Shown here piece by piece: positions 1 through 9,040 of a DNA stretch of 11,135 nt; the stretch's first letter is position 1; every line of letters starts with the position of its first letter. The stretch is taken from positions 1 through 11,135 of the forward strand of contig JAOXYB010056045.1 in the NCBI GenBank assembly GCA_028565635.1, given 5' to 3'. Source of the stretch: Phoronis ovalis. Its lineage: Eukaryota > Phoronida > Phoronidae. The translations under genes were made by a program, and so were the position numbers. Under the pieces are notes generated by a model, which saw nothing but the letters and a program-made list of their open reading frames with translations, was not told where the DNA came from and ran no database searches.

Positions 1-31
1 TATGTATGTTTATATAAGATTTTTTTTAAAG

Positions 32-181
32 TTTTGCTGGGAGATACCTGTCTAACTGATACTGATTGTGGTAGTATCAGTGGAAACACAAGGTGCCTAG
101 CCAACGTATGTGCATGCAAGGACACTAACTATGCAGCGGACGTCACAAAAGGAGAATGCGTGAGCACAGCTACAGCAGACC
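32..181 (+). CDS. Gene 1 exon A: complete six-cysteine EB/EGF-like module
   Basis: The acceptor follows a T-rich tract (AG at 30-31) and the donor is GTAAAT at 182. The exon is 150 bp, phase 1 at both ends. It reads LGDTCLTDTDCGSISGNTRC followed by LANVCAC and a loop closed by GEC. Cysteine spacing is 5, 8, 4, 1 and 13 residues. The opening G-D-x-C-x5-C is a hallmark of these modules. Because the exon is symmetrical it could be shuffled, duplicated or skipped without shifting the frame. Confidence 0.85.
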
Positions 182-1806
182 GTAAATATAGAAATCTATA
201 TTTTTTTAGAAAACAGCGTTAATTTCTGATGCAATATAAAATATACGAATAAGCTTAGAATACAAACAGATTTATTTATTTTCACGTATGTGCTAGACCA
301 AATGCCCCTGATCCTATATTACTGTTTTGATATGTTGCTGCATTCATACGAGTACACAAGAACAAATCAAAAACAGAGGTACAGTCTGACTTGTTACCAA
401 AGACGCATATCGAGTACTAAAGCCAACATATAATGTTCCTATAGTATTAAGTGAAAAGAGTTTTGAAATAAAAGACGCTTTTATTTTTTAATCGTAAAAT
501 ACTCAAGCGGATAATTTCATTAATTGTTGTAACTTCCTGAATTAGGGGAATTAATTAGTGTGCGCTTAATACATATCTTTTTCTGGCTGAGCAGCTTCTG
601 TGGTTACTTCGTTAATAATACTGAACATAATGATTATAACTTTCTTTTAGTTTTGACTCATGGTGTTAACTGTACTAGTAACATTGGAATTTCAATTGGA
701 ACCTGCAATCCTGCATCTGGGTTACAATGTGGAGATGTCTGCTCTGAATCTGATATTTACCCGTCCGAAACCGCAGTTAAGAAGTGTGCCTGCCATCCAT
801 TTTACACCACTTCTGGAACTACATGTACAGCACGTAAGTGTACAGTGAAGCTTTATGTATTCTAGATTAATTAATGCCAGCATATACGCAACTCAACTTT
901 GTAGTTTAGAACTTGAATGTTTGTGTGTTTGTGTATTTTCAGACTTGTGTGAAATTTATCTATTGATTAATGACAAGTCATAATAATCGTAATTAAGGCA
1001 CACCATCGTACGTACATCATCTCTGGGATCATCTAGTTTCTGGTGTCATTTAATTTACTTTTGGTTAAGTGAAACCTGTTTAAAAATTGAAAATACTACA
1101 GGCTTGCCAACACTATCAGTGAGTAACAGACTTTTCTACTAATGTTCTTATCTATGCTTTGCAGGAGCTATTGGTGCCGCATGTTATGGTGATCATAACT
1201 GCAAGGGAATAAACCTAAACGCACTCTGTGTTGATGGTACATGCCAAAATGGTAAGTTTAATGGTTCTCTCATAAATGAGTGTGTCTGATTTGTTTAACA
1301 GGCGTAACAATATATTGCTGTACTAAATATAAAAGCAGTGGTTGCATTTAACTGGTTGAGACATTGTTGAATTATGGGTTTCCCAACCAAAATTTATTAT
1401 GTCATACTGTAATTTGCTAATTTGCATACCCACTGGTAACATAATAATAATATGGTTAATATCGTACTAGTTCATGGTTGCCTCTGACAAGAACTTTAAT
1501 ACATTTTCCCAACAGTTAGGCACGCACGTTGCATTACATTTCAAACAATATCCTGTTAAATTAGACACCATTTTATATGTACCAAATAATTTCCAAATAA
1601 TCAGCTCTGGCAAAATGTAGACAGAAAATCTAGACAGCATAAAACATATTAGACAGCAATGAAAACTCAGTCCCATTTCCCTGTTAAAAATTCAAGTGTT
1701 TACATTTTCTCTGTTTGTCATGATCTGTTTATTTTTTTCAGCTGCCAAGATTCTTGCTCCGGCTATGTCTCTTATGCTTCTTTGCTTTGCCTGGATGACC
1801 CTGTAA
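32..1806 (+). CDS. Gene 1 (3' part): cysteine-rich EB/EGF-like module protein with hydrophobic C-terminal tail
   Basis: This is a spliced partial gene with exons 32-181, 651-833, 1165-1251 and 1742-1806, giving about 160 residues and a TAA stop at 1804-1806. All junctions are GT-AG and all introns are phase 1, so the reading frame stays open across every join. Exon A has six cysteines spaced C-x5-C-x8-C-x4-C-x-C-x13-C, the pattern of EB/EGF-like disulfide modules of secreted invertebrate proteins. Exon B is a seven-cysteine variant. Exon C has only the first four cysteines of a module. The last exon adds a hydrophobic tail ending AMSLMLLCFAWMTL, which suits a GPI-attachment signal or a membrane tail; I infer an extracellular, perhaps surface-anchored, protein. 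The 5' exons, including the signal peptide, lie before the window. Family-level identity is fairly sure from the cysteine pattern; the function is unknown. Gene 2 at 9206 is a probable paralogue. Confidence 0.82.
182..650 (+). other. Gene 1 intron (phase 1)
   Basis: This is a 469-bp AT-rich intron. It ends in a pyrimidine-rich stretch and TTTCTTTTAG at 641-650. I see no other gene or recognisable repeat in it. Confidence 0.8.
651..833 (+). CDS. Gene 1 exon B: variant seven-cysteine module
   Basis: The acceptor AG is at 649-650 and the donor is a consensus GTAAGT at 834. The exon is 183 bp, phase 1 on both sides. Cysteine spacing is 10, 7, 3, 14, 1 and 10, looser than in exon A and with one extra cysteine, but it keeps the diagnostic C-A-C pair and a closing cysteine. 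A possible N-glycosylation site N-C-T lies at the first cysteine, which is compatible with an extracellular location. The open frame continues upstream of the acceptor by chance; the splice consensus and phase decide the boundary. Confidence 0.83.
1165..1251 (+). CDS. Gene 1 exon C: half module with four cysteines
   Basis: The acceptor is TTTGCAG ending at 1164 and the donor is GTAAGT at 1252. The exon is 87 bp, phase 1 on both sides. It encodes GAACYGDHNCKGINLNALC then VDGTCQN. The spacing C-x5-C-x8-C-x4-C is identical to the first four cysteines of exon A. The C-x-C pair and the closing cysteine are missing, and the next exon goes straight into the hydrophobic tail. So the last module of this protein is half-length. 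Confidence 0.85.
1742..1806 (+). CDS. Gene 1 last coding exon: hydrophobic C-terminal tail and stop
   Basis: The acceptor follows a long pyrimidine tract (ATTTTTTTCAG, AG at 1740-1741). Joined in phase 1, the tail reads AAKILAPAMSLMLLCFAWMTL (first A from the split codon) and stops at TAA 1804-1806. Small residues (N-A-A) come before a short spacer and then about 14 hydrophobic residues at the very C-terminus, which is the layout of a GPI-attachment signal. A single-pass membrane tail is the alternative, though no cytoplasmic part follows. A different frame through the same exon is open to 1880, but it does not match the phase of the upstream intron. Confidence 0.75.
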
Positions 1807-2260
1807 AATTGCTGTCAATTCATAAAAAAGTGGAAACATTGCATGTCCTTTGTAACTTCAGAGAACTACAACTGCAATAAGGCTTAATTTATAAAAGCAA
1901 CAACCATTCAACGAAAGGTCCCACATGATTGCCACATGACACATCCTGTCATGCTTTCAGCTTTGTCCTCAAATGTATGCAATTCAGATGTTGAATTATA
2001 TCCGATTGCCCGCCTCTGGGCATGCACTTATAATAGGGGAAAAAAATCTTAATTTATTAGGTAGTGTTCCGACACTAATGAAGGTTGATATTTTATGATT
2101 TTAATACATATTTTCATTAGGAAGTAAAGATATTTGTATTTTTAATTACGAAGGAGTTGTACCTCTGTCATAATAAAAAATGTACCATAATGTGAACTTT
2201 ATGTAGAAGTGATTAATAAAAAAATAATAGTCGTGTTGAATTTGTCAGCAATAAATGTAA
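1807..2260 (+). other. Probable 3' UTR of gene 1
   Basis: This stretch runs from the stop codon to the first cluster of poly(A) signals and has no conserved coding frame. It contains the small TAGTGT/ACACTA stem-loop at 2062-2077. The exact cleavage point cannot be read from sequence alone. Confidence 0.5.
2172..2255 (+). terminator. Cluster of poly(A) signals for gene 1
   Basis: There are three canonical AATAAA hexamers, at 2172-2177, 2215-2220 and 2250-2255. They are the first ones downstream of the stop. The middle one is followed by a GT-rich stretch (TCGTGTTGAATTTGT, about 2231-2245) as expected for a downstream element, so I favour it. Confidence 0.5.
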
Positions 2261-4880
2261 ATAGGCACATACATGATCTTCTACTGCCATATTATGTAAC
2301 AAACAAATGGCAAGATATATTATAAAAATGCCTATATCTTAATTATCATGTGTTATATATCACAAAGTTTTCTCGAAATATAATCTGTAAATATATTTAA
2401 ACTATAAACCTGGCACATAACTAGAAAACTAAATTACAAAACAATGAGGATCGAATAACCGATAACTCAACGTTAAAAAATAATTATTCTGTGCACGAAA
2501 GGTAAATGCGTATTAACTGATCATCATTTATGCTATTTTACAAAATTAATGATCAATTTGAAAAATAAATGCCAGTTTTAAAGTTTAAAATACGAATATG
2601 ATAAAAAGTGTGTTTCTTAGTCCCTTGTGTCCATTTCTTTTTTGTATTCATGTTAGATATCACAAGTTCTTTAACTTTAGAATAAAACATTAAAGCTATG
2701 TCCTAAATTTAAACTGATGTATGTTTAACTATTTTTAAAATCTCATATAGAACCTACTCGAGACCTTACTACAATGACAATAGAAGTACTGTAACTCAGG
2801 TAGAAAATAGACATATATGATACTAATACACCATACCATGTACGTAGCTTTTACCTTGTTACACTGCGTTGTTTTGTAATAAATTTATTTTGTTTTGTAA
2901 TTTGTTGATCGTTGCATTTTTTATAATTGATTTTCCTGTGGCCCAGAAGGACGTTGGTCATCTACCTACATACTGTATATTGAATAGTAAAATCCGCCGG
3001 GGAAATCCACTAAACCAAACATATTTTTAGCGGGAAAATTACGGATGATATAAATAATCTAATAAATAATCACAGCTTACTAATTTTAATTTTAAAAAAT
3101 CATTGATGTCAAAAACAAAATCAAAGAAAGTCTAAGAAATTCAGCACTCGACTACTTCCAGCTATAAATATAATATAATTATGAGAAACTGATGAGAGTT
3201 ACAATGGCAAAGTAAACAAGTAATACACAATAAATCAACATATAAAAGTTCGTTCTTGTTCATATTAACGAGTTACTATGGGAAGTGAATTAATTCCACA
3301 ATAAATACAATACAAAAAGTACATATTCTAAAATACAGTATTGATCCAAATATAATGTGCAAAATCCTTGAACGGAAGCCGATATTTTGAAATGTACTTT
3401 TACGTACCTATATGACAAAAGCGGAGAAATGCAAATCGACTACAGAACAGTTAACTATTGACACCCACATATTGACACAGTCGACCCACGTATTGACCTA
3501 GTCGCATAGATAGTCGCACCACGTATTGACACAGTTAATTAAGTAGAAATTACCAAGATACCAATGTTTCCAAGTGAGTGAATGATAAAACTATCTGCTG
3601 TAACATTTTTTCTCTATGTGATTTTGAAAAGCAAAATATTGAAATTGCTTTAAGAAGTATTGAATATCCATGAAAAAAATCAAAATTGATTTTTCCTAGA
3701 ATTAAACGTTGATATATAAAATGACTTTACACGGACTGTATTATAAGGTCACGGTGATAATTATAAGCATTGTGACTTTGCATAATATTCAATGTAATAA
3801 ACTGAAAAAAATGGAGAGATCGCTGGCTCAATGAACATGTTTCGCTTTTATTTGATAAAAAGTTAAAACAATATATTGAATAACATCCATGAAATAATAG
3901 AAATAATCAAACAATAACTAAGGCGGCGGTTTAGACCTACAACTCATGATAGAATCCTGTATAAATATAACTATAACATATAATAATAAAAATACACCCG
4001 ATAAGTAACATAACAGTGGAAGCCCCAGTTATCAAATGTCCTTAGTGCATGCAACAAAAAGTAAAAACATAACTATAGGAAAATAATTTTAAAAAATACC
4101 AGAGAGGGCATCTGGATATCAAATAATGCACCACGCGAAGACCGGCCTTTGCTGAAACGAAAATATATATAATCTAAGGACAACTTTTTTCATTTTGCAT
4201 CAACCTAAGGGGGCCGGGGTCTTAGAGCTTTAGACATTCTATCGTCAATCATTTTCAGATAGTGTGTATATTAAAAAAGTGCAAAACTAAAAGGAAAAAA
4301 TCAACTGAAAGTGTTGAGTGAAATGTCATTGCGTAATTGACAAAAGCATATTGACGAAAAGAACATTAAAAAACACTGAGAATAATTGTCGTACAAACCA
4401 TATAAAATAAAAAGATCCTGGAGATTAACACCACGCTCTGACTTTTTCCTAATGTGTTTAGTATTTATTAAATATAGAGACTTATATGTGAAATCTAAAT
4501 CGTACGTGTATATCATAAAGGTAAAAGAACACGAGTCCTATAATTTTAATAATGCGGCTGCCCTTTAGAATATAGTTCTCGACTTGAAAGGCATATTCAT
4601 TTTTGTTTGTTTTCCTCCCCTCCTTTATTATAGCATTGTCGGTTTATTTTGTTTAAAAGAAGAAACTAATACCAACATTTTATGGGATGGTTATTGTACG
4701 GAGTCAAAGTGGAATTTTCCAAATTAAGGCTTTATCAGCTTTGGTTGACACTTTTTGTGTACCAAAATGATAATAACGGGGTCTTATTTCAATTTCTAAA
4801 CATAATAGCTTTGAAATTCAATCTCTATATCAAGAGTATTTTTTTATTTTGTACTTATATTACAACTATGTTTAGAACTA
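2260..4880. other. Intergenic AT-rich stretch, no gene seen
   Basis: Both strands are full of stop codons and no cysteine-module exon or long frame is visible. The short open frames near 4300-4570 show no protein-like composition. Noted features are a repeated GTTTTGTAAT (2871-2880 and 2892-2901), the degenerate tandem repeat at 3464-3538, and a small GC-rich patch at about 4207-4220. Confidence 0.6.
3464..3538. repeat. Degenerate 21-bp tandem repeat
   Basis: Two adjacent 21-bp units (3464-3484 and 3485-3505) and a third at 3518-3538 share the core CCAC[A/G]TATTGAC followed by [A/C]x AGT. A 12-bp stretch containing another AGTCGC separates the second and third. A partial ATTGACAC also comes just before the first unit. 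Confidence 0.7.
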
Positions 4881-5024
4881 GCACTGTAACCAGTGGCGGA
4901 TTCAAATTTTTTGAAAAAGGTGGCGTACATTTTTTTTCGAATACTGGATATTTCATTCATACAAGTTGCACATTAAGATTGCAGATCGATGCGTGCTTTG
5001 TACGTGGTGCTATCGCTCTTATTC

Positions 5025-5754
5025 TAGTGGCGGATACAGGATTTTTTGAAAGGGGCGGATATTTTAGTTCGGATAGAAGATTATTCAATCATACAAGATG
5101 CATAATTACAAGCGTTATGATATACAGCATACCTTTACAGAGATACCAACCAATCATTTTTATGGGGGGAGGGTTGGGTGAAGAGTGGGATTGCGTTGCA
5201 CGCGGCGCTCGGCCTTGGTCGAACGTGAGGAGTGTATGTGGGATCGAGGGGGTGATTCCCTCGGGCAGGGGCCTCCTTCGGATTTTTACATGCTTTTTTT
5301 TGCTCTCTGATACCCTTTTTTGGGCATAATTTAAACAAAGATTGTTTCCAAATAAATGTTAATTTTATAGAGACAGGAGAAAAAATTGACAATAAAAGAC
5401 TGGCCATTTATTGGAAAGTTACAATATGTAACCTATTTATATCATTGCTACTCCCGATAGCTACTATATATCAAAAACTATAAAACAGCTATAAATCATA
5501 CATGAGAGTGCCTACATGTATGCTTCTTAATACCACATAGCTTTAGATGTACCTATATCGGAGCTGTTTATATTTCTGAAATCAACTGAACTTTAACTGA
5601 TGGTTCAGGATTAAGTATTAATTAAAAAGAATAGTTTTTCCAAAATATTTTATATACATTTATTATAATTGGTTAATTGTTAGTTACAATTAAATATTTA
5701 AAATTATTTTTACTTTTTTGGAGGTGAAAAGGGACGCGCCTTCCGCTCCCACTG
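5025..5754. mobile_element. Inner copy of the same transposon family (nested)
   Basis: Its left end (TAGTGGCGGATACAGG, first base C to T) and the next ~75 bp align with 4891-4970, including the shared TTTTTTGAAA and TCATACAAG words. Its right end, read on the minus strand, is CAGTGGGAGCGGAAGGCGCG and matches the outer right end loosely (CAGGGGCGGATTTACGG, then GGGCGCACC). The interior from about 5238 to 5754 parallels 5775-6694, but with only one internal repeat unit. The flanking 8-mers are not convincingly duplicated. Confidence 0.5.
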
Positions 5755-5832
5755 GTTAATCAGTCACTGTTTTCGAGAGATGATGCGGGAAGGAGGTAAC
5801 CGCCCTCGGGGCCTACCTCGGAAAACTTTGAA

Positions 5833-6446
5833 TTTTGACATGCTTTTTCTACTCCCTAATACCCCTTTTCGACATAATTGAATAAAGATTGTTTCCAAAA
5901 ATATTAATTTTATAAGCAGTAAATAAATTTTGATGTCAGAGACAAAATCTTGTCGTTCAAAACAGAAACATGACATAAATTTGACAATAAAAAACTACTC
6001 ATTTAATTATTGGAAAAGTATAATATGTGACCTTTTCATAATTTTGTATTTTTACAGCTTTTTCCTGCTCCCTGATACCCTTCCGTTTCCAAACAATATT
6101 AATTCTATAAGCAATAAATAAATTTTGATTTGTGTCATGTTGCAGGGGCAAAATTCGGTTATTCAGAATACAGACATGACAAAAATTTGACAATAAAAAA
6201 CTACCCATTTTATTGAAGAGGTACAATATGCAACCTTTTTATATTTTTACATGATTTTTCCTGCTCCCTAATATCCTTTTTCAGCATAATTTGAATAAAG
6301 ATTGTTTCCAAAAAATGTTTAATTTTATAAGCAATAAATAAATGTTGATTTGTGTCATGTTGTCAGAGGCAAAATTTGGTCCCTCGTAACAGAGATATGA
6401 CAGTAATTTGACAAAAAAATGCCTATTTATTTGACAGGTACAGTAC
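5833..6446. repeat. About three tandem ~200-bp units inside the transposon
   Basis: Units start near 5833, 6048 and 6242. Each begins with a TTTTxACATG- or TTTTACAGC-like word, then CTCCCTxATAxCC, ATTGTTTCC (GTTTCC in the second unit), AATTTTATAAGCA or a close variant, TTTGACAATAAAAAACTAC and TATAATATG or a close variant. The second unit lacks about 23 bp before GTTTCC. A fourth, shortened unit at about 5283-5443 lies in the inner copy. Confidence 0.7.
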
Positions 6447-6702
6447 ATGAGAGTACCCTGGCATATGGTCTTTGACGTCGAAATTTTCTTACGTATATGA
6501 GCAAGTCGTACGGAAATGTTTGTATGTCTAAAATCAACGGCACCTTAACACTTTAATTCAGAAGTGTTAGAAAGAAAGGCCTTGACGCAAAACTATTTAT
6601 GTTAGTTATTGTAATTTATAATTTGTTAGTTACAATTATACTCAAAATAATGATTTTTGAGAAGAGAGGTGCGCCCACCGTAAATCCGCCCCTGACTACA
6701 AT

Positions 6703-7770
6703 TATAACACAAAGAACTATTGGTGGTCATGCCAGCACAAAAAATCAAGTGAGATTGCAGCCAGTCTGAATAAATTCATCAGTTAGTGTTCCGTACATCT
6801 CGAGAAGTTACGGAACACTAATTAAGGGAATTATTCTGACTAGAGTGCAACATACTTAAAATAGTTTGTAATAATTTATGTTACTATACAGGTTGAAATT
6901 AAAATCAATAACGTTCTTATTGTTATATACTATTACAGTAAATACTGTCGTTACGGGCCAGGTTTAGTTGCTATTTACACAGCACTTTATAATTAAGCGT
7001 CATGCAGGAAATATAAATATGGCTATATATATGCTCCTCAGAGAAAAGAGAAGGCACTGTATCCGCTGTATAGCCTTATAAAATCATTGCAGGGATCGCA
7101 TAAACCTTTAATCAAATTATAGTTTGTTAGTAACTAAAATGCATAACATTATAACACGTACATATGGTTTCTGATATTATATTTTCTTTTCAAAAGAAGA
7201 AAACACAGCATCTTACAGATGCAATATTATTTAAGACATGTTCTACGCGGCATATTTTCTATTTACAGTATTTGTCAAGAAAACGAAGTTTTAATCTGCC
7301 CATTTTCTTCTACACAAAAAATAATCTCGAACATGTTTCAAAATTGAATGTTGCTAAGTGAAAATACTCAGTTCAAATAGCATAAACAATGGCACAATTG
7401 CATACAGTAGAAGAAAAATAGTGATAAATAGTCAACTAAAAATATTAATCTTCTACACTTCATTAGTTTTGAATTATGGGAAATAGTGTAACTATCGATA
7501 AATGTTTTAACAACAGAACAATTATATCGATGGCTGCTTTTCTTTTTATTTTGTTGCTGTTCCATTTGTACTTTTAATTAATATCACCATCCCTTCATTG
7601 ATCGAGCACCTATACTAGTTTCCCATGAATGGCTGTTCCAGTCTCCCCCTAACACTAAACATACAAAACAGCATATATTCAATAGGAATTATGACAAATT
7701 TTGAAAATAAGTTTTATTGTGAAGAATTTTTTTCCAGTTGTATAAAATAATATAATACATCTACTAAATG
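6703..7770. other. Intergenic stretch, no gene seen
   Basis: This is AT-rich sequence without a supported gene. The only clear structure is the inverted repeat at 6783-6821. The short open frames at about 7164-7361 (+) and 7368-7565 (-) lack homology signals or splice context. Confidence 0.55.
6783..6821. repeat. Perfect 13-bp inverted repeat (hairpin)
   Basis: The arms TTAGTGTTCCGTA (6783-6795) and TACGGAACACTAA (6809-6821) are exact reverse complements around a 13-nt loop. The loop itself contains the palindrome TCTCGAGA. A shortened relative lies at 2062-2084. It may be two transposon termini meeting, or a hairpin-forming element. Confidence 0.8.
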
Positions 7771-7879
7771 TATTTTTCTACAGTTTTGTTAAATTAGTCT
7801 CAGGGCGATTGTTACATTAGTCTCAGCCCGATATATATTTATTTTTCTGCAGTTTTGTTGCATTAGTCTCAGCCCGATA
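7771..7879. repeat. Tandem repeat built on ATTAGTCTCAG
   Basis: A 22-bp unit of the form GTTxxATTAGTCTCAGxxCGAT occurs at 7788-7809, 7811-7832 and 7857-7878. The first and third are preceded by the same 17-bp lead TATTTTTCT[A/G]CAGTTTT, so the array is a longer unit with one internal partial copy. Confidence 0.85.
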
Positions 7880-7906
7880 TTTAAGTATCAAACTTTGTTT
7901 ATAGAC

Positions 7907-8915
7907 CCGGGGGTATCTTAAAATGTGCAGCTGACTTGGAGATGTCGCTGTTATGGGTTGCCAGGTTCACGGATTACCATAGCTCGTGGTATATTACGGG
8001 TACAGTTTTTGTGGCCTAGTCAAGAGTTCCTTTGGAAAGCTGTACTCTTCACAGAAAATAGTGTGCAATGGCAATCTCTCATAAAACACATAACAATAAT
8101 TTGAATATTATAATTTTTACGTTAAAAACATTCAGCAGCATTTGGTATAAGATGAGGTATGGTTTTGGGATATTTCATATATAATAATAATAATATATGT
8201 TTATTTCAGACACATAATTATGATACATATGAAAAAATAAAATACAAAATGTCCATACCAAAAAAATAAGTAATACTGTACAAAGAAATAATACAGAAAC
8301 ATAATATTTAAACACTATAAGTACACTGTCACAATAATTTGTCAAAGCAGGTGACACGGTATAAATAGTACAATTGTGGAAATACATCAGTACAGTATAC
8401 TTTGGATCGCCATAGACCCCAACAACAGAATGCATGAATAATAGAATTATCTGAGAATGAAATCTTCGACATGAAACCAGCGATCATGTTTCTTAATATA
8501 CAATCGAATGTATTTAGTCAATTTTCTACACACATGTCACTAACAGATTCAAAACAACTAATTAAACTTCAAACAGTGTCTAAAAGAGCTATTAAAAGCC
8601 ACTTTCATTTTGTGGAATTCACTTACATGATATTGAACCATAAATACCTTTAATAAAAATCAGAAAAATAAGTCCTAAACAACAAAATTTTCACCTCCTT
8701 AGAACACTTACTAAATTTCCTTATCAGTATTAGATTTACTATAAATAGTAATTGTATGATTCCTTTTAATATCTTTATTATCAGTTAAGTCAACAATAAA
8801 TATATATCTATATTATATAGGGGTCCTTATTTTAAATTATAGAATTAAGTTTACCTTCGAATACCATTGAGTTCTTTGGCACACCCCACCCAAAATATAA
8901 CTAAGATACCCCCGG
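7907..8915. mobile_element. Candidate ~1-kb element bounded by a 14-bp inverted repeat
   Basis: CCGGGGGTATCTTA at 7907-7920 is matched exactly in reverse complement at 8902-8915. In such AT-rich DNA a perfect 14-bp GC-rich match is unlikely by chance. The interior has no transposase-like frame and the flanks do not show a clear target duplication, so this is only a candidate. Confidence 0.35.
8178..8410 (-). mobile_element. Probable 3' end of a LINE-type retrotransposon
   Basis: Read on the minus strand the block ends in GTGTCTGAAATAAACATAT followed by a TTA-rich microsatellite (8178-8198 on the plus strand). A terminal AATAAA followed by a short simple repeat is the usual 3' end of many invertebrate non-LTR retrotransposons. 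The 86-codon open frame on this strand looks like 3' UTR rather than protein. No reverse transcriptase is present, so the copy would be 5'-truncated. Confidence 0.4.
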
Positions 8916-9040
8916 AATTATACTATAATTGAATGCCGGAAATTGAATCGATAGTTCGCGTTTTTGTGAAAACAGAATATAGGGGGGTGTTTCAACTGAT
9001 GGAAAAGCCACGATTGTTTAACCACAGACGCTTATCAAAG

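Larger units (their letters stand above)
4891..6694. mobile_element. Non-autonomous DNA transposon with hAT-like termini, containing a nested copy
   Basis: The left end is CAGTGGCGGATT (4891) and the right end, on the opposite strand, is CAGGGGCGGATT (ending 6694). That makes an 11-of-12 match terminal inverted repeat. Ends beginning CAG[T/G]GGCGGAT are typical of hAT-type elements and their deletion derivatives in invertebrates. The flanking 8-mers ACTGTAAC (4883-4890) and ACTACAAT (6695-6702) agree at 5 of 8 positions, with three transitions, so they may be a decayed 8-bp target duplication. No transposase frame is present. A second, related left end starts at 5025 and a second right end finishes at 5754, which suggests one copy inserted inside another. 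The superfamily call is an inference from termini only. Confidence 0.6.

Noticed and set aside
1101-1117. Possible 17-bp micro-exon (ACAG before, GTGAGT after)
   Set aside because: Its length is not a multiple of three, so it would break the frame between exons B and C.
1659-1880. Alternative frame through the last exon of gene 1, with several cysteines
   Set aside because: The frame is incompatible with the phase-1 intron before it; the in-phase reading ends at 1806 with a hydrophobic tail.
4682-5329. Longest open frame in the window (215 codons, plus strand)
   Set aside because: It runs across both transposon left ends. Its repeated GFFERGG / KFFEKGG words are just translations of the repeated terminal DNA. 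There is no domain or splice context.
5135-5407. 90-codon minus-strand frame
   Set aside because: It lies over the GC-rich interior of the inner transposon copy; proline and arginine richness reflects base composition only.
7921-8177. Somewhat GC-richer stretch tested for a tRNA or SINE
   Set aside because: No A/B box pair, no cloverleaf and no 3' simple-repeat tail could be found.
8175-8435. 86-codon minus-strand frame with hydrophobic segments
   Set aside because: Its end is encoded by the TTA microsatellite and it fits a retrotransposon 3' UTR better than a membrane protein.
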